A stretch of 64,000 nucleotides of DNA from Acidiferrum sp963764675 (GTDB taxonomy: Bacteria > Acidobacteriota > Terriglobia > Acidiferrales > UBA7541): the NCBI GenBank assembly GCA_963764675.1, contig CAVXTQ010000006.1, forward strand, positions 620,001 to 684,000. Reading direction: 5' to 3'. Made by a program: the position numbers and the translations under genes. Of this stretch, positions 20,487 through 30,019 are shown piece after piece. The notes beneath the pieces were generated by a model. It saw only the letters and a list, made by a program, of their open reading frames with translations, was not told where the DNA came from and did no database searches. The stretch's first letter is position 1. Each line of letters opens with the position of its first letter.

Positions 20487-21914
20487 TTATTTTTTGGCGC
20501 TGGCTGGCGGCGGCCAGAAGCCAGGTTCTGCGATCGGCCGCACGTCTTGGTTTGCGGCGTATTTTTTCACCGCGGGTGCGATCGCCGACGCATTCCCAAT
20601 CAACACAAACACCAGATTCTCCGCTGGAAAGTGCTTTTGGATCGCCTGCCGCGCGATCTCTGGCGTCACCGCATCCAGCCGCGCTTCGAGTTGATTCACT
20701 TCGTCGTCACCGAGTCCGTAGAATTCATGCGACGCGATTATCCGCGCAAGCTGCCGGGAGGTTTCGATCTCCGGGGGAAACTGGCCTTTGATGTAGCTTT
20801 TTGCGGACTTCAACTGCTCTTGCGTCACACCGTCTTGGTGCAGCTTTGCCAGAACCTGCAATGCAAGATCGATTGCTGGAGTAGTGGTCTCATTCTTGGT
20901 AAAGCTGAAGATCGCAAACGGACCGGGCAGCTTGCGTTCATCAAAAAAAGACTCCGCGCCGTAGCTATATCCGGACTCCACACGCAACGCCTCGTTCAGT
21001 TGAGACGTAAATCTCCCGCCAAAGATCGTGTTGACCACCTGAATGGCAACTCGATCGGGATCGTTCGCGGCCACGCCGGTATTGCCGATCGCGAAATACG
21101 TTTGCGTCGCATCCAGCTTGTCGACGAGCAGCAGGCGCTTGCCTTTCGAGGAGGAGATAGCGGGAATGGCTACGTTCTTTACTGCGCGCGCCGACCACGT
21201 GCCCAAAACTTCCTCAAGCTTCGCTCGCATTTCCGTCGCATTGAATTCGCCTGCTATCGCCAGGATCGTATTCCCCGGCGCGTAGTTGGCCTCGTAAAAT
21301 TTCGCGATCGCTTCGTGCTGGATTTGCTTCAGGGAAACTTCGTCGCCGCCCGGCGGACGCCCATACGGATGCGCACCATAGAGGTAGCCGAAGTAGTACG
21401 GAATAATGACGGAACGGGGATCGTCTTTCGCCGCCTTCACTCCGTCCAGCGCCTGCGCCAGGAATTTATCGGTTTCGTCTTGCGGAAAGGTGGGGTGGAG
21501 AAGCGCATCCGAAAAAAGATCCAAGCCATGCGCCAGATCCTTGGTAAGGAATTCCGCATGGATGCCCGTAAAATCAGGCTGAGCTTCGACTTCAAACGTG
21601 GCCCCGATGTAGTCGAGATCCGACGCAAACTGTTGCGCGCTCCGGGTCTTCGTCCCTTTCCGCAATAGCTCAGCGGTCACCGTTGCAAGTCCTTCTTGTC
21701 CCGCAGGGTCGGCGGCCGATCCCGCTTTCACAATCGCGGAAATGTTCACCAGCGGCACGCTGTGCTTTTCCAGCAAGAGCACTGTCAGTCCATTCTTCAA
21801 GACAACTTTTTCGTGTGGCGGCAGGCGCAACGTCTGCGCGTGCGCGACCGTGGAAGCGAGAATGGCGATGGCAGCGACTCCGAGGAGGCCCCGACTCACG
21901 GGTCCGCGTTTCAT
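20487..21914 (-). CDS. M16 peptidase-family protein lacking the zinc motif (non-catalytic subunit)
   Basis: The product has 475 residues, with a signal peptide (GLLGVAAIAILASTVAHA) and the M16 fold opening VVLKNGLTVLLLEKHSVP. Where active members have HxxEH, this one reads GLATVTAELLRKGT, so the zinc site is absent. This is typical of the regulatory half of two-chain M16 proteases. Its ATG overlaps the stop of the active partner (ATGA), so they are translationally coupled and likely form a periplasmic heterodimer. Confidence 0.9.
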   Translation of the reverse strand: MKRGPVSRGLLGVAAIAILASTVAHAQTLRLPPHEKVVLKNGLTVLLLEKHSVPLVNISAIVKAGSAADPAGQEGLATVTAELLRKGTKTRSAQQFASDLDYIGATFEVEAQPDFTGIHAEFLTKDLAHGLDLFSDALLHPTFPQDETDKFLAQALDGVKAAKDDPRSVIIPYYFGYLYGAHPYGRPPGGDEVSLKQIQHEAIAKFYEANYAPGNTILAIAGEFNATEMRAKLEEVLGTWSARAVKNVAIPAISSSKGKRLLLVDKLDATQTYFAIGNTGVAANDPDRVAIQVVNTIFGGRFTSQLNEALRVESGYSYGAESFFDERKLPGPFAIFSFTKNETTTPAIDLALQVLAKLHQDGVTQEQLKSAKSYIKGQFPPEIETSRQLARIIASHEFYGLGDDEVNQLEARLDAVTPEIARQAIQKHFPAENLVFVLIGNASAIAPAVKKYAANQDVRPIAEPGFWPPPASAKK

Positions 21915-23254
21915 TGTTTTGCCTTTTCCCCGTTTTCCGGGATTAGTGTCGCCACCGTGCGGTTGTTCGCGCCAAAGTATGTTTTGGCCACGCGCTGCAC
22001 GTCTTCCTTGGTCACCGCCGAGTAGTTTTTAGCCGCATCGAACAACTTGTTGTAGTCGCCGAAGAACACTTCGTAGGTGCCAATGGTGTTCGCGCGTCCG
22101 TTGATCGTGCGCATTTGGTGGTAAAACTCCACCAAGCGCATGTTCTTGGCTTTTTCGAGCTCCGTATCGCCCACGGGCGTGCTCGCAGCACGCTCCAACT
22201 CCTCGTAGATGGCCTTCTCGCATGTTTGTGGATCTACACCTTGCTTGGGCTGGGCCACGACTTCGATCATGGTCGGGTCAAACGCCGGTTCGGTGGCCGA
22301 AGACACATCGAGCGCGATTTGGTCCTTGTCCACGAGGCGCTGATACATCCGCGAGCTTTCTCCTTGAAACAAGATCGCCCGCAAGATGTTCAGCGCATAG
22401 AAATCCGCGCTATTCGTCTGGGGAATGTGATAGCCCAGCATCAGTAGTGGCAGCTCAGCCGGCTTGTGAACAATCAACCGTCGCTCGCCAACCTGCGGCG
22501 GCTCGACGGTCGTCACCGGTGGCGGCGGCGGGTGCGTTGGAATCGGCTCGATATACGTCTCGCAAAGCTTGAAGATCTCGTCCGGAGAAACATCGCCGAC
22601 TACAACCATGGTTGCGTTGTTGGGCGAATAGCCCATTGCAAAGTGATGCTTCAGGTCGTCCATGGTCCAGTGCTCGATATCGCTCATCCAACCGACTACC
22701 GGCCACTGGTAGGGATGCGCGATGAAGGACGTTGCCCACAACTGCTCATCGAGCACGCCGTTATTTTCATTGTCCACGCTGAGGCGCCGCTCGGACGCCA
22801 CCACTTCCCGCTCGGACTTCACCTTCTGCGGATCGAAGTTCAGATCGCGGATGCGGTCGGACTCAATGTCGTAGATCAGAGGAAGCGCCGAGCGCGGAAA
22901 CCAATCCTGGTAGACGGTCACGTCGCGCGAAGTATAGGCGTTGTTCGAGCCGCCGTTGGCTTCCATTACCTTGTCGAGTTCACCCGGGCCATATTTCTTC
23001 GCGCCGTTGAACATCATGTGCTCGAAGAAATGCGAAAGCCCAGTCGTTCCCGGCCGCTCGTTACGCGAGCCGATGCGGTAGAAAATGTAGAGAGCGATGT
23101 TCGGAATGCTGCGGTCGGTTTGCACCAGCACTTTCATGCCGTTTTTTAGCGTGCGCGACGCGACAGGAAACTCCTGCTGCGCCTTCGCGGTCGCGGCACA
23201 CAAAGCCGCGCACAAAATCGCCGCTGCTACACGGCCAAAACGAACTGTTTTCAT
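21911..23254 (-). CDS. M16 (insulinase/processing-peptidase) family zinc protease, catalytic subunit
   Basis: The product has 447 residues with a signal peptide (AAILCAALCAATAKA). The inverted zinc motif HFFEHMMFNG (HxxEH) is intact, and EREVVASERR downstream supplies the third ligand Glu. The ANGGSNNAYTSRD block that closes the active site is conserved. It degrades or processes peptides in the envelope together with the coupled inactive paralog. It is the first gene of a co-directional protease run extending to 13.1 kb. Confidence 0.93.
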   Translation of the reverse strand: MKTVRFGRVAAAILCAALCAATAKAQQEFPVASRTLKNGMKVLVQTDRSIPNIALYIFYRIGSRNERPGTTGLSHFFEHMMFNGAKKYGPGELDKVMEANGGSNNAYTSRDVTVYQDWFPRSALPLIYDIESDRIRDLNFDPQKVKSEREVVASERRLSVDNENNGVLDEQLWATSFIAHPYQWPVVGWMSDIEHWTMDDLKHHFAMGYSPNNATMVVVGDVSPDEIFKLCETYIEPIPTHPPPPPVTTVEPPQVGERRLIVHKPAELPLLMLGYHIPQTNSADFYALNILRAILFQGESSRMYQRLVDKDQIALDVSSATEPAFDPTMIEVVAQPKQGVDPQTCEKAIYEELERAASTPVGDTELEKAKNMRLVEFYHQMRTINGRANTIGTYEVFFGDYNKLFDAAKNYSAVTKEDVQRVAKTYFGANNRTVATLIPENGEKAKQ

Positions 23255-23337
23255 GAGCCCACCCTTACGAGGAACCTACCCCAGACACCTATGAATGAGA
23301 CGTACGAAACCCTAGAAATGTTGTTTACTCGACGTTG

Positions 23338-24138
23338 TTATTCAAAGACGGCAAATACTCTTACCGGCCCGCCCGAGCCGCCTTCCAGCTTGATCGGCGC
23401 GACAATCAGAAACGCGCCTGCTTCCGGCACTTCGTTCAAGTCCGAGAGATTCTCCAGGTGATACAAGCCCACACCCAGAGCCAGGCGATGCACCGCATAA
23501 TCTTGCGAAGCGCCATAGTCCACGCTCAACGTATCGCAGCCGAGCCCGCTGACCTTTCGCTCGATCAGCAATTTCGCCGCGTCCACCGAAAATCCGGGGA
23601 AGTGCATGCGCCCCTGCGCATCTTGATTGCGATAGCGCTGCGCATCCGGCCAGCGCGACGCCCAGCCCGTCCGCAGGAGCACGATCGCTCCCTCCGGAGT
23701 CCGCCCGTGGGCCTTCTCCCATTCCTCAACGCGCGCCGGCGGAAGCAGATAGTCGGCATCTTTGTTGCTCTCGCCGCGGACATCGAGGACCACGGCCGGC
23801 CCAAACAATTGTTTCGTGGGAATTTGATCGACGCTCGGCTTTCCTGGGGCAAAGTGAAGGGGCGCGTCCAGGTGCGTGCCGTAGTGCTCCAACATCCAAA
23901 AACTTCTCGTGAAGAGGCCGTTCTTCTCGAAGGTTGTGCCCGGTGTCGCTTCGAAGAAACGCTTATCCCCTGGCCACGGCACCAGTTTGTCGTTGATCGC
24001 GTAGCTGAGGTCCAGGACGCGCGTCTTCCCCGATGGAATATTCGTTAGCACATTATCCCGATGCGAGCTCTGCGGAAGAAGGGCCAGGAACCCAGTGACG
24101 CACACGGCGAAAATCCCCGAGCGGCCGAACGAACCCAT
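23338..24138 (-). CDS. secreted cyclase-family (kynurenine formamidase-like) metal hydrolase
   Basis: The product has 266 residues. An N-terminal hydrophobic segment (GIFAVCVTGFLALLP) suggests export. The family motif H-x-G-T-H-x-D-x-P-x-H is complete in EHYGTHLDAPLHF, and YAVHRLAL supplies a further His. DLSYAINDKLVPWPGD marks the domain start. Members hydrolyse cyclic amides or N-formyl compounds (kynurenine formamidase, isatin hydrolase, polyketide cyclase-like). The substrate here is unknown and no kynurenine genes are nearby. Confidence 0.88.
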   Translation of the reverse strand: MGSFGRSGIFAVCVTGFLALLPQSSHRDNVLTNIPSGKTRVLDLSYAINDKLVPWPGDKRFFEATPGTTFEKNGLFTRSFWMLEHYGTHLDAPLHFAPGKPSVDQIPTKQLFGPAVVLDVRGESNKDADYLLPPARVEEWEKAHGRTPEGAIVLLRTGWASRWPDAQRYRNQDAQGRMHFPGFSVDAAKLLIERKVSGLGCDTLSVDYGASQDYAVHRLALGVGLYHLENLSDLNEVPEAGAFLIVAPIKLEGGSGGPVRVFAVFE

Positions 24139-24196
24139 GACTCACCCCAGCGAATCTCTCAGAGAATCATCCGGCTGTCTTCAACAGCGCAGGACT

Positions 24197-24655
24197 TCAG
24201 GGCAGTGGGATTCCTGGCGTGGCCACGATTCCCGCCATCCGCAAGATTTCCTGATACTCTACGTCGGTAATCGACGAGATCAGCAGCCGGACATTCTTCA
24301 GCAACTTCACTTTTCTCAGCGCCGTGTTGGTTCGCAACTCGGCGAGCGATACCTGCCTTGGCAGCCTCTCGAACGCGCGCAGATCGGCGACCAGGTTCTT
24401 GCCTTTATGGTCATGCGGATCGGGATAGGGGTCGCGGGTAACCTCCGCAATGGAGTACAACGAGCGCTCCGGCGTCGAGTGGTAGCACAGGATACGGTCG
24501 CCCTTGCGCACTTGTTTGAGCGCACGAATCGCGTCAGGCTTGCCGGCGGCCCCATGCCACATTTCCTTGCCCTTTACGAAGAGCGTATCCCAGTGGTAGT
24601 GATGCGGGTCGGCACTGAAGATCCAGTAGTGTCGTTGCGCGGTCGGAATCGCCAT
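24197..24655 (-). CDS. EVE domain-containing protein
   Basis: The product has 152 residues, essentially one EVE domain: HYWIFSADPHHYHWD at the N-terminus, then MWHGAAGKPDAI, KGDRILCYHSTPER and SIAEVTRDPYPDP. EVE domains are PUA-like folds that bind modified bases. They occur both in housekeeping proteins and in restriction or defence modules. No restriction or methylase gene lies nearby, so a stand-alone role is more likely. It is preceded by an AT-rich, probably promoter-bearing stretch. Confidence 0.85.
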   Translation of the reverse strand: MAIPTAQRHYWIFSADPHHYHWDTLFVKGKEMWHGAAGKPDAIRALKQVRKGDRILCYHSTPERSLYSIAEVTRDPYPDPHDHKGKNLVADLRAFERLPRQVSLAELRTNTALRKVKLLKNVRLLISSITDVEYQEILRMAGIVATPGIPLP

Positions 24656-24776
24656 TGCTGATTAGAGTCGGCACTATACATGTTGCCGACGAAAAAGCGA
24701 AACAAAATGTGAGGGTTAGGCGGTTTTGGGCTGTGGAAAGAGGTGTTTTCCGGGGCCATGGAGGCTTTGGATCGAT

Positions 24777-24815
24777 AAATCTGCGATAACTATATTATTT
24801 ATCAATAATTTGGAC
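24777..24815 (-). promoter_or_regulatory. AT-rich island with ATTATT-GATA-AATAAT inverted repeat upstream of the EVE gene
   Basis: This 39-bp stretch is strongly AT-rich against a GC-rich background and contains an inverted repeat with 6-bp arms at 24795-24810. It lies 140-160 bp upstream of the EVE start and just after the Rieske stop. It is likely a promoter or regulator site; no clear -35/-10 pair can be fixed. Confidence 0.35.
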
Positions 24816-24822
24816 GGAAAAA

Positions 24823-25128
24823 CTAGCCCAAATCGACGAAAACATCCCCACCTCGAACCTCGACGGCGTAGCAGGCCACCCCAACCGACGGGTTCTGGCT
24901 CACTTTTCCGGTCGTGACGTCGTATTGCCACCCGTGCCAGGGGCAGGTGACGATCTTGCCCTCCAACGGCCCATCGCCCAGCGGTCCACCCCGATGCAGG
25001 CAGGTGTTGTCGATAGCGTGAAATTGTCCGGCCACGTTGGCCACCGCCAACGCCTTCCCGTTGACGTCGACTTCCCGGATCGTGCCTACCGGAATCTCGC
25101 CCGCCGCTACTGCTCGAACAAATGCCAT
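24823..25128 (-). CDS. Rieske [2Fe-2S] ferredoxin (NirD-like small subunit)
   Basis: From the ATG at 25128, which has GGGAG close upstream, the product is 101 residues. The two cluster motifs C-x-H (CLHRGG) and C-x2-H (CPWHGW) are 17-20 residues apart as in Rieske ferredoxins. The start MAFVRAVAAGEIPVG is typical, so the longer in-frame extension is rejected. It is an electron carrier for an unidentified oxygenase or reductase. No oxygenase alpha subunit is adjacent; an FMO-type gene lies 4 kb away. Confidence 0.9.
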   Translation of the reverse strand: MAFVRAVAAGEIPVGTIREVDVNGKALAVANVAGQFHAIDNTCLHRGGPLGDGPLEGKIVTCPWHGWQYDVTTGKVSQNPSVGVACYAVEVRGGDVFVDLG

Positions 25129-25373
25129 GCTCGCTCCCTCCCGGAGCAGACCCGTGTTCCGTCTTTCCCGAGGTCCGTCGGTTTCCGATTCTGCGCGGAG
25201 TATAGCCTCGCTGTCGAATGACGTCAAAAGCGGAGATGCTAATGGGGAAAATGCATCGATCACCATCACGTTGCAGGTCCAAGGCTAGTTGCCGGTTGGG
25301 GTGAAAGACGCTCCGCTGAGTGTTAGTCTAATTGGAGCGATATCTGAGTTGCGAAGGCACGAGAGGAGAAGGC

Positions 25374-26343
25374 ATGAAGACCCTAGTGGCGGTTACCGTG
25401 GCTGTTGTTGTTTTGTTCCCGACTAGCCTGCGGGCTACTCCTGCAAAGCCAGCGTTGGACGTAGTGGTGCTGGGTTCTGGCGGACCACGGGCGTTCGGCA
25501 GGGCCGGGTCAAGTTGCATCGTGCTGGTCGGAGGAAGACCGCGCATTTTGGTGGATGCCGGACCGGGTGCGTTTTTGCGGATCGGAGAATTGGAACTGGA
25601 CTTGGACAAGGTAGATACGGTTTTGTTGACGCACCTGCATATCGATCACAGCGGAGACCTAGCGGCTTTCTTCAACGCGCGAGCGCTTACCAGCGACGGA
25701 CCAATCGTATACCGGGTGTTTGGCCCAGACGGGGCAGGGCTCTTTCCCAAGACCTCGCGATTTGTAGATTCGCTGGTGGGAGAAGACGGCGCGTTTGCGT
25801 ATCAGAAGACGTTTGGCGCGCACGAAGATTGTGGATGAGGATGGTTTGGTCGTGGAAGAAATTGCGACGCATCACGGCGACTGCCCGTCGGTGGCTTACC
25901 GGATTTCTTACAAAGGTGTGGTGGTGGTTTTCTCCGGGGACATGGATGCGTCAGTGCTGCCGAATCTGGTGCAGTTAGCGAAGAATGCGGATTTGCTGGT
26001 CTTTAATTGTGCCGTGCTGGACCCTCCCGAGTCGCCTTCGCAACTGCATGATCTGCATACGCCGCCCAGGAAAATTGGCGAAGCCGCGCGCGAGAGGGGA
26101 GTAAAAAGTTTGCTGCTGAGCCACCTTGCTCCGGACGTGGAAGGGCAAGAGGCCGCGGTGCGGAAATCGATTCGTGCTTCCTATACAGGGCCGGTTGCGT
26201 TCGCAAGCGATAAGCTGCACGTGCTGTTGGAAAGTGAGCGAGCGGATGCGCTGATGACCGTCGTCAATCTCCGGCACAGCGCCAGCCGCGTGCACCGAGG
26301 CATCCGATTCACGCTCGGCATCATCTTCCACGACGCGAAATAG
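25374..26343 (+). pseudogene. secreted metallo-beta-lactamase-fold hydrolase, frameshifted near 25820
   Basis: The ATG at 25374 follows a strong GAGGAGA site. The first segment encodes a signal peptide (TLVAVTVAVVVLFPTSLRA) and the MBL zinc motif THLHIDHSGD (HxHxDH), then stops at 25838. The second segment continues in another frame from about 25820 with THHGDCPSVAYRI, FSGDMDAS and LLLSHLAPD, the remaining metal ligands. One base too many (or two too few) near GGCGCGCACG explains the break. All residues needed for a ribonuclease Z/phosphodiesterase-like hydrolase are present across the two segments, so a sequence error is possible. Confidence 0.75.
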
Positions 26344-26345
26344 CT

Positions 26346-27665
26346 TCAACTCCTGGACTGCCTCAAACGACTCATCGGCAGCAGCAACATCAGCGTCGCG
26401 GAGATCAACAAAGACAGCCCCGCCAGCGCCAAGCCTCCGTAGAGATTCCCGGTCTTGGTGCTAATCGCTCCAACCGTGTATGGCCCCACAAAACCGCCGA
26501 AGTTCGCCACCGAACTGATCAATGCAATCCCCGAAGCCGCAGAATATCCAGTCAGGAACTCGCCGGGCAGCGAATAGAGCGGCCCATAGACGCTGTAGAT
26601 TCCCGCAGCCACGCAGGACAACAACGCGACGGAGAGAAACGTAGAACGCGTCGCGCCCAGCGAAACAAACGCAATTCCCGCGACAATGGCCGGAATCGCC
26701 GCGTGGTATTTCCGCTCCAGCGTGCGATCGGAGCTACGCGAAACGAGGACCATCACCGCCAATCCAACCAGATGCGGAATCATCACCAGCAGTCCCACGG
26801 TCGTGTTCGAGTATAAGCTTGAGAGCGCTTTCACCTCCTGCGGCATCCAGAAGCTCACCGTGTACATGCCGATATTCAGCATCAGGCCGATGAACGCCAG
26901 ATGCCACACTCGCGGATTGACCATTGCCTGCGTAGCCGAAATCGCCTGTGATTTGTGTTTCTGCACTTCTTCGCGCCGGAGTTCCGCCGCGATCCAGTCT
27001 TTTTCTTCTGGCGTCAGAAACTTCGCGTCCGCCGGACGGCTCGGAAGCACGAAGTACGTGAGTACACCGCAGGCCAGCGCCGGGATTCCCTCCAGAATCA
27101 AAAGCCAGCGCCAACTGCTAACGCCCAGCCAGTGGACGCGATCCAAAATGAAGCCCGAAATCGGCGCTCCTACAATACTGGTGACGGGCAGCCCGCAAAG
27201 GAACAACGCGATCGCCTGTGCTTGTTCTCGCTGCCGGAACCAGTAGGTCAAGTACAGGACAATTCCCGGGAAGAATCCAGCTTCGGCCACTCCGAGAAAA
27301 AAACGCGCAACACACAGTTCGACCACGCTATGCACGAAACTGGTACACAGCGCCACGATTCCCCAACTGAGCAGGATTCTTGCAATCCAGACGCGCGCCC
27401 CAATCTTGTGCAGCAGCAGGTTGCTCGGCACCTCAAACAGGCAGTAGCCGAAAAAGAAAACCCCCACCAACAATCCAAATTTCTGGCTGGTGATCCCCAG
27501 CTCCTTGTTCATCGTCAGCGCCGCGAAACCAATGTTGATCCGGTCGAGATACCCGACGATGTAAAAGAGAAAGAGGTAGGGGATCAGGCGGATTCGCAGT
27601 TTGCGAATCAACCTCGTCTCGAAGGTCGGGATAGGCGCCATCGCCGGTCCACCGCTCATGAACAC
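26346..27665 (-). CDS. MFS transporter, anion:cation symporter (phthalate/tartrate-type) family
   Basis: The product has 439 residues with about 12 membrane helices. Family marks are YLDRINIGFAALTM after helix 1 and the central loop PSRPADAKFLTPEEKDWI, both typical of the ACS family that imports organic acids such as glucarate, tartrate or phthalate. It converges with the MBL gene (2-bp gap) and follows an SDR gene by 18 bp on the same strand. With the SDR and FMO genes it may serve uptake and oxidation of an organic compound. The substrate is unknown. Confidence 0.9.
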   Translation of the reverse strand: MFMSGGPAMAPIPTFETRLIRKLRIRLIPYLFLFYIVGYLDRINIGFAALTMNKELGITSQKFGLLVGVFFFGYCLFEVPSNLLLHKIGARVWIARILLSWGIVALCTSFVHSVVELCVARFFLGVAEAGFFPGIVLYLTYWFRQREQAQAIALFLCGLPVTSIVGAPISGFILDRVHWLGVSSWRWLLILEGIPALACGVLTYFVLPSRPADAKFLTPEEKDWIAAELRREEVQKHKSQAISATQAMVNPRVWHLAFIGLMLNIGMYTVSFWMPQEVKALSSLYSNTTVGLLVMIPHLVGLAVMVLVSRSSDRTLERKYHAAIPAIVAGIAFVSLGATRSTFLSVALLSCVAAGIYSVYGPLYSLPGEFLTGYSAASGIALISSVANFGGFVGPYTVGAISTKTGNLYGGLALAGLSLLISATLMLLLPMSRLRQSRS

Positions 27666-27683
27666 CTCATCGCGGTTGGCTGC

Positions 27684-28511
27684 TCATTTGTTCTGGGGAT
27701 CAAGTTTGTACCGGCGGGAGAGCGCTTTCCAATACGTTGCCGGACGCAAGCGCTGCAGGATGTCGATCTTTCGCGCGTCCGCCCCCACCAGGATCCGCGG
27801 CTCACGGCGTTCCACGCCCTCCAGAATGCGGGCGGCCGCCTCGTCCGGAGAGACTTTGGAGGCCCGGTCGAGCAGCACGATACCCTCGTCGCGCTTACTC
27901 GCCGGCGTATTCGCGCCCAGTTTGGCCCGTCGGGCAATCGCTGTTTTCACCCCGGCGGGATGAACGCAGGAAACGAAGACTGACGTGCCTTCCAGCTCGT
28001 GCCGCAGCGCTTCCGTGAATCCTCGTACCGCGAACTTGCTCGCCGAATAGGCGCTTTGTCCTGCGGGCGCCACGATCCCGAACACGCTCGACAGGTTCAC
28101 GATGTGCGCCCGCGGCTGCTGCTTCAGGATCGGCAGAAAATACTTGACGCCATACACCGTGCCCCAAAAGTTGACGCCCAGCAGCCAGCGCAAATCCTCC
28201 AGCGATATTTCCTCGAACGTTCCATAGAGCGCCACGCCGGCGTTATTGATGAGAAGCGTTACGCGGCTGTGCCGCGCCACCACGTCTTCCGCAAACGACC
28301 GGATCGCAGCCTCATCCGACACGTCTACGACGTGCGTCGTCGCGCTGGCGCGTTTGCCGGAAAGCGAAGCGGCCGTCTCCATCAATCCCGCTTCATCCAC
28401 GTCCGCCATTGCCACCGCGGAACCCGCCGCGACAAGCCGCTGCGCAAGCCCGCGCCCGATCCCGGATCCCGCTCCCGTCACCACCGCCACGCCGCTGCTC
28501 ACGAAAGACAT
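27684..28511 (-). CDS. SDR-family NAD(P)-dependent oxidoreductase
   Basis: From the ATG at 28511, which has GGAGAGC upstream, the product is 275 residues. Classical SDR signatures are complete: TGAGSGIG (cofactor), LLINNAGVALYG (NNAG), VNLSSVFG (catalytic Ser) and YSASKFAV (YxxxK). A 25-residue upstream extension is rejected because it precedes the ribosome site. It probably oxidises or reduces a hydroxyl/keto group of whatever the neighbouring MFS and FMO genes handle. Confidence 0.92.
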   Translation of the reverse strand: MSFVSSGVAVVTGAGSGIGRGLAQRLVAAGSAVAMADVDEAGLMETAASLSGKRASATTHVVDVSDEAAIRSFAEDVVARHSRVTLLINNAGVALYGTFEEISLEDLRWLLGVNFWGTVYGVKYFLPILKQQPRAHIVNLSSVFGIVAPAGQSAYSASKFAVRGFTEALRHELEGTSVFVSCVHPAGVKTAIARRAKLGANTPASKRDEGIVLLDRASKVSPDEAAARILEGVERREPRILVGADARKIDILQRLRPATYWKALSRRYKLDPQNK

Positions 28512-28606
28512 CAGCTCTCCGCTTGCCGCCCTGCTTTGCGCTTGAATGCCGACCTCTATGTCATTGAAGGCCTGAAGTAGCGGCAATCAGCAAGGCATTC
28601 CTGGGT

Positions 28607-29941
28607 TCAAAAGACCGGAATCTGACGGTCAACAACAGCCGGACTCGAAACTGGCGCGATCGAACGCCCTGTGAATTTCTTCCGCAGCTTCTTTTCTTTC
28701 CACACCAGCAGCGGTAGCAGGCGCTTCCCCCGCCGGATGCCGCGCAGCGCCGCGTGCGGATCCACCAGATGCGTCCTAGGGGGTCGCGCGCCGGACTCTT
28801 TCAGCACCAGACCGATGGGTAGCTCCATTTGATCTTGCAGCTGCATCATGTCCGCGATCAGGTCTACACCCGGCGTAACCAACGGTCCGAATCCGTAACG
28901 CAGTTGCGAAGTCCCGATGATGTAGAGATTCTTGTATTCCGGCAGGACGCAGCCCCCATACGTTTGCGCGGTGCTGCCCTTCACCGGCACGAGCCCCGGC
29001 GGAAGAAACGGAAAGCTTACGTGGTAGCCCGTCGCGCACACCACCATGTCGAATTCTTCGCTGGTACCGTCCACGAAGTGCACCGTCTTCGCCTCAAACT
29101 GCGCAATATCCGGCCGCGGACGAATTCGCCCCTGCTTCACGTAGTACAGCAGCTCGCTGTTGATCGTGGGATGCGCTTCGAAGATGCGGTGAGTAGGCTC
29201 GGGTAATCCGTAGTCTGAGAATTTTCCGATCGCAATGCGCAGAACCACTTTCAGAAAAGCCCGCTGCGCCCAAACCGGAAACCATTCCTTCACCAACTCC
29301 GCGGAAGGAATCCCGAACAGCGTCTTCGGCAGGAACCAGTATCCCCGGCGCAGGCTGATGCACGCCTTCGAGCCCACGCGCGCCGCTTCCGCCGCAATGT
29401 CGCACGCGGAATTTCCGCCGCCGATCACCAGCACGCGTTTCCCGCTCAGTTGCGAAGGGCTGCGGTAGTCCTTGGAATGAATGTATTCCCCTTCGAATGT
29501 GCCGGGATATTTCGGAAACCTGCGGTCCCAATGATGCCCGTTGCAAACGACCAAGCCCTTGTAAATTCGTTTCTCCCCGCTCGCTAGTTCCAGTTCCCAG
29601 CGCCCATCTGCCAGTGGCAGCGCCATCACCACCTTCGTGTTGAATTGGATGTGCCGGCAGAGCTGAAATTTCTCCGCATAGTCGCGTAGGTAATCAAGCA
29701 TCTGCTGGCGGCTGGGGAAGTCCGGATAGTCCGCGGGCATCGGATAGTCGGCGTACTCCGTGGTTTTGCGCGAGGAAATGATGTGCACGGTTTCGTATAC
29801 GCCGTGATACCAGTTCCCGCCAAGCTGATCGTCCGCTTCCAACTGTTCGTAGGGAATTTTGTGCTCAAGGAGCGCCTTGGCCATTCCCAATCCCACCGGG
29901 CCAGCGCCGATCAACGCCATGTGTGAGGAATGGTCCGACAT
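28607..29941 (-). CDS. flavin-containing monooxygenase-like NAD(P)/FAD oxidoreductase
   Basis: The product has 444 residues. GAGPVGLG near residue 12 binds FAD; GGGNSACDIAAE near residue 175 binds NADPH. The FMO fingerprint F-x-G-x3-H-S-x2-Y-R is present as FEGEYIHSKDYR. It therefore fits FMO or Baeyer-Villiger-type enzymes that oxygenate N, S or carbonyl groups. It lies upstream of the SDR and MFS genes on the same strand, with a 95-bp gap to the SDR. Confidence 0.9.
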   Translation of the reverse strand: MSDHSSHMALIGAGPVGLGMAKALLEHKIPYEQLEADDQLGGNWYHGVYETVHIISSRKTTEYADYPMPADYPDFPSRQQMLDYLRDYAEKFQLCRHIQFNTKVVMALPLADGRWELELASGEKRIYKGLVVCNGHHWDRRFPKYPGTFEGEYIHSKDYRSPSQLSGKRVLVIGGGNSACDIAAEAARVGSKACISLRRGYWFLPKTLFGIPSAELVKEWFPVWAQRAFLKVVLRIAIGKFSDYGLPEPTHRIFEAHPTINSELLYYVKQGRIRPRPDIAQFEAKTVHFVDGTSEEFDMVVCATGYHVSFPFLPPGLVPVKGSTAQTYGGCVLPEYKNLYIIGTSQLRYGFGPLVTPGVDLIADMMQLQDQMELPIGLVLKESGARPPRTHLVDPHAALRGIRRGKRLLPLLVWKEKKLRKKFTGRSIAPVSSPAVVDRQIPVF

Positions 29942-30019
29942 ACAGTGGCCAGGCTTCAGTTTACCTAGCTTGCCGTGATGCGGCCAGCTGGCGTTCTCTA
30001 ATTCATGCAGTGCGGAAAT

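Noticed and set aside
24197..26343. Defence island containing EVE, Rieske and MBL genes
   Set aside because: No restriction enzyme, methylase, nuclease or other defence gene is present, and the genes differ in strand and probable role.
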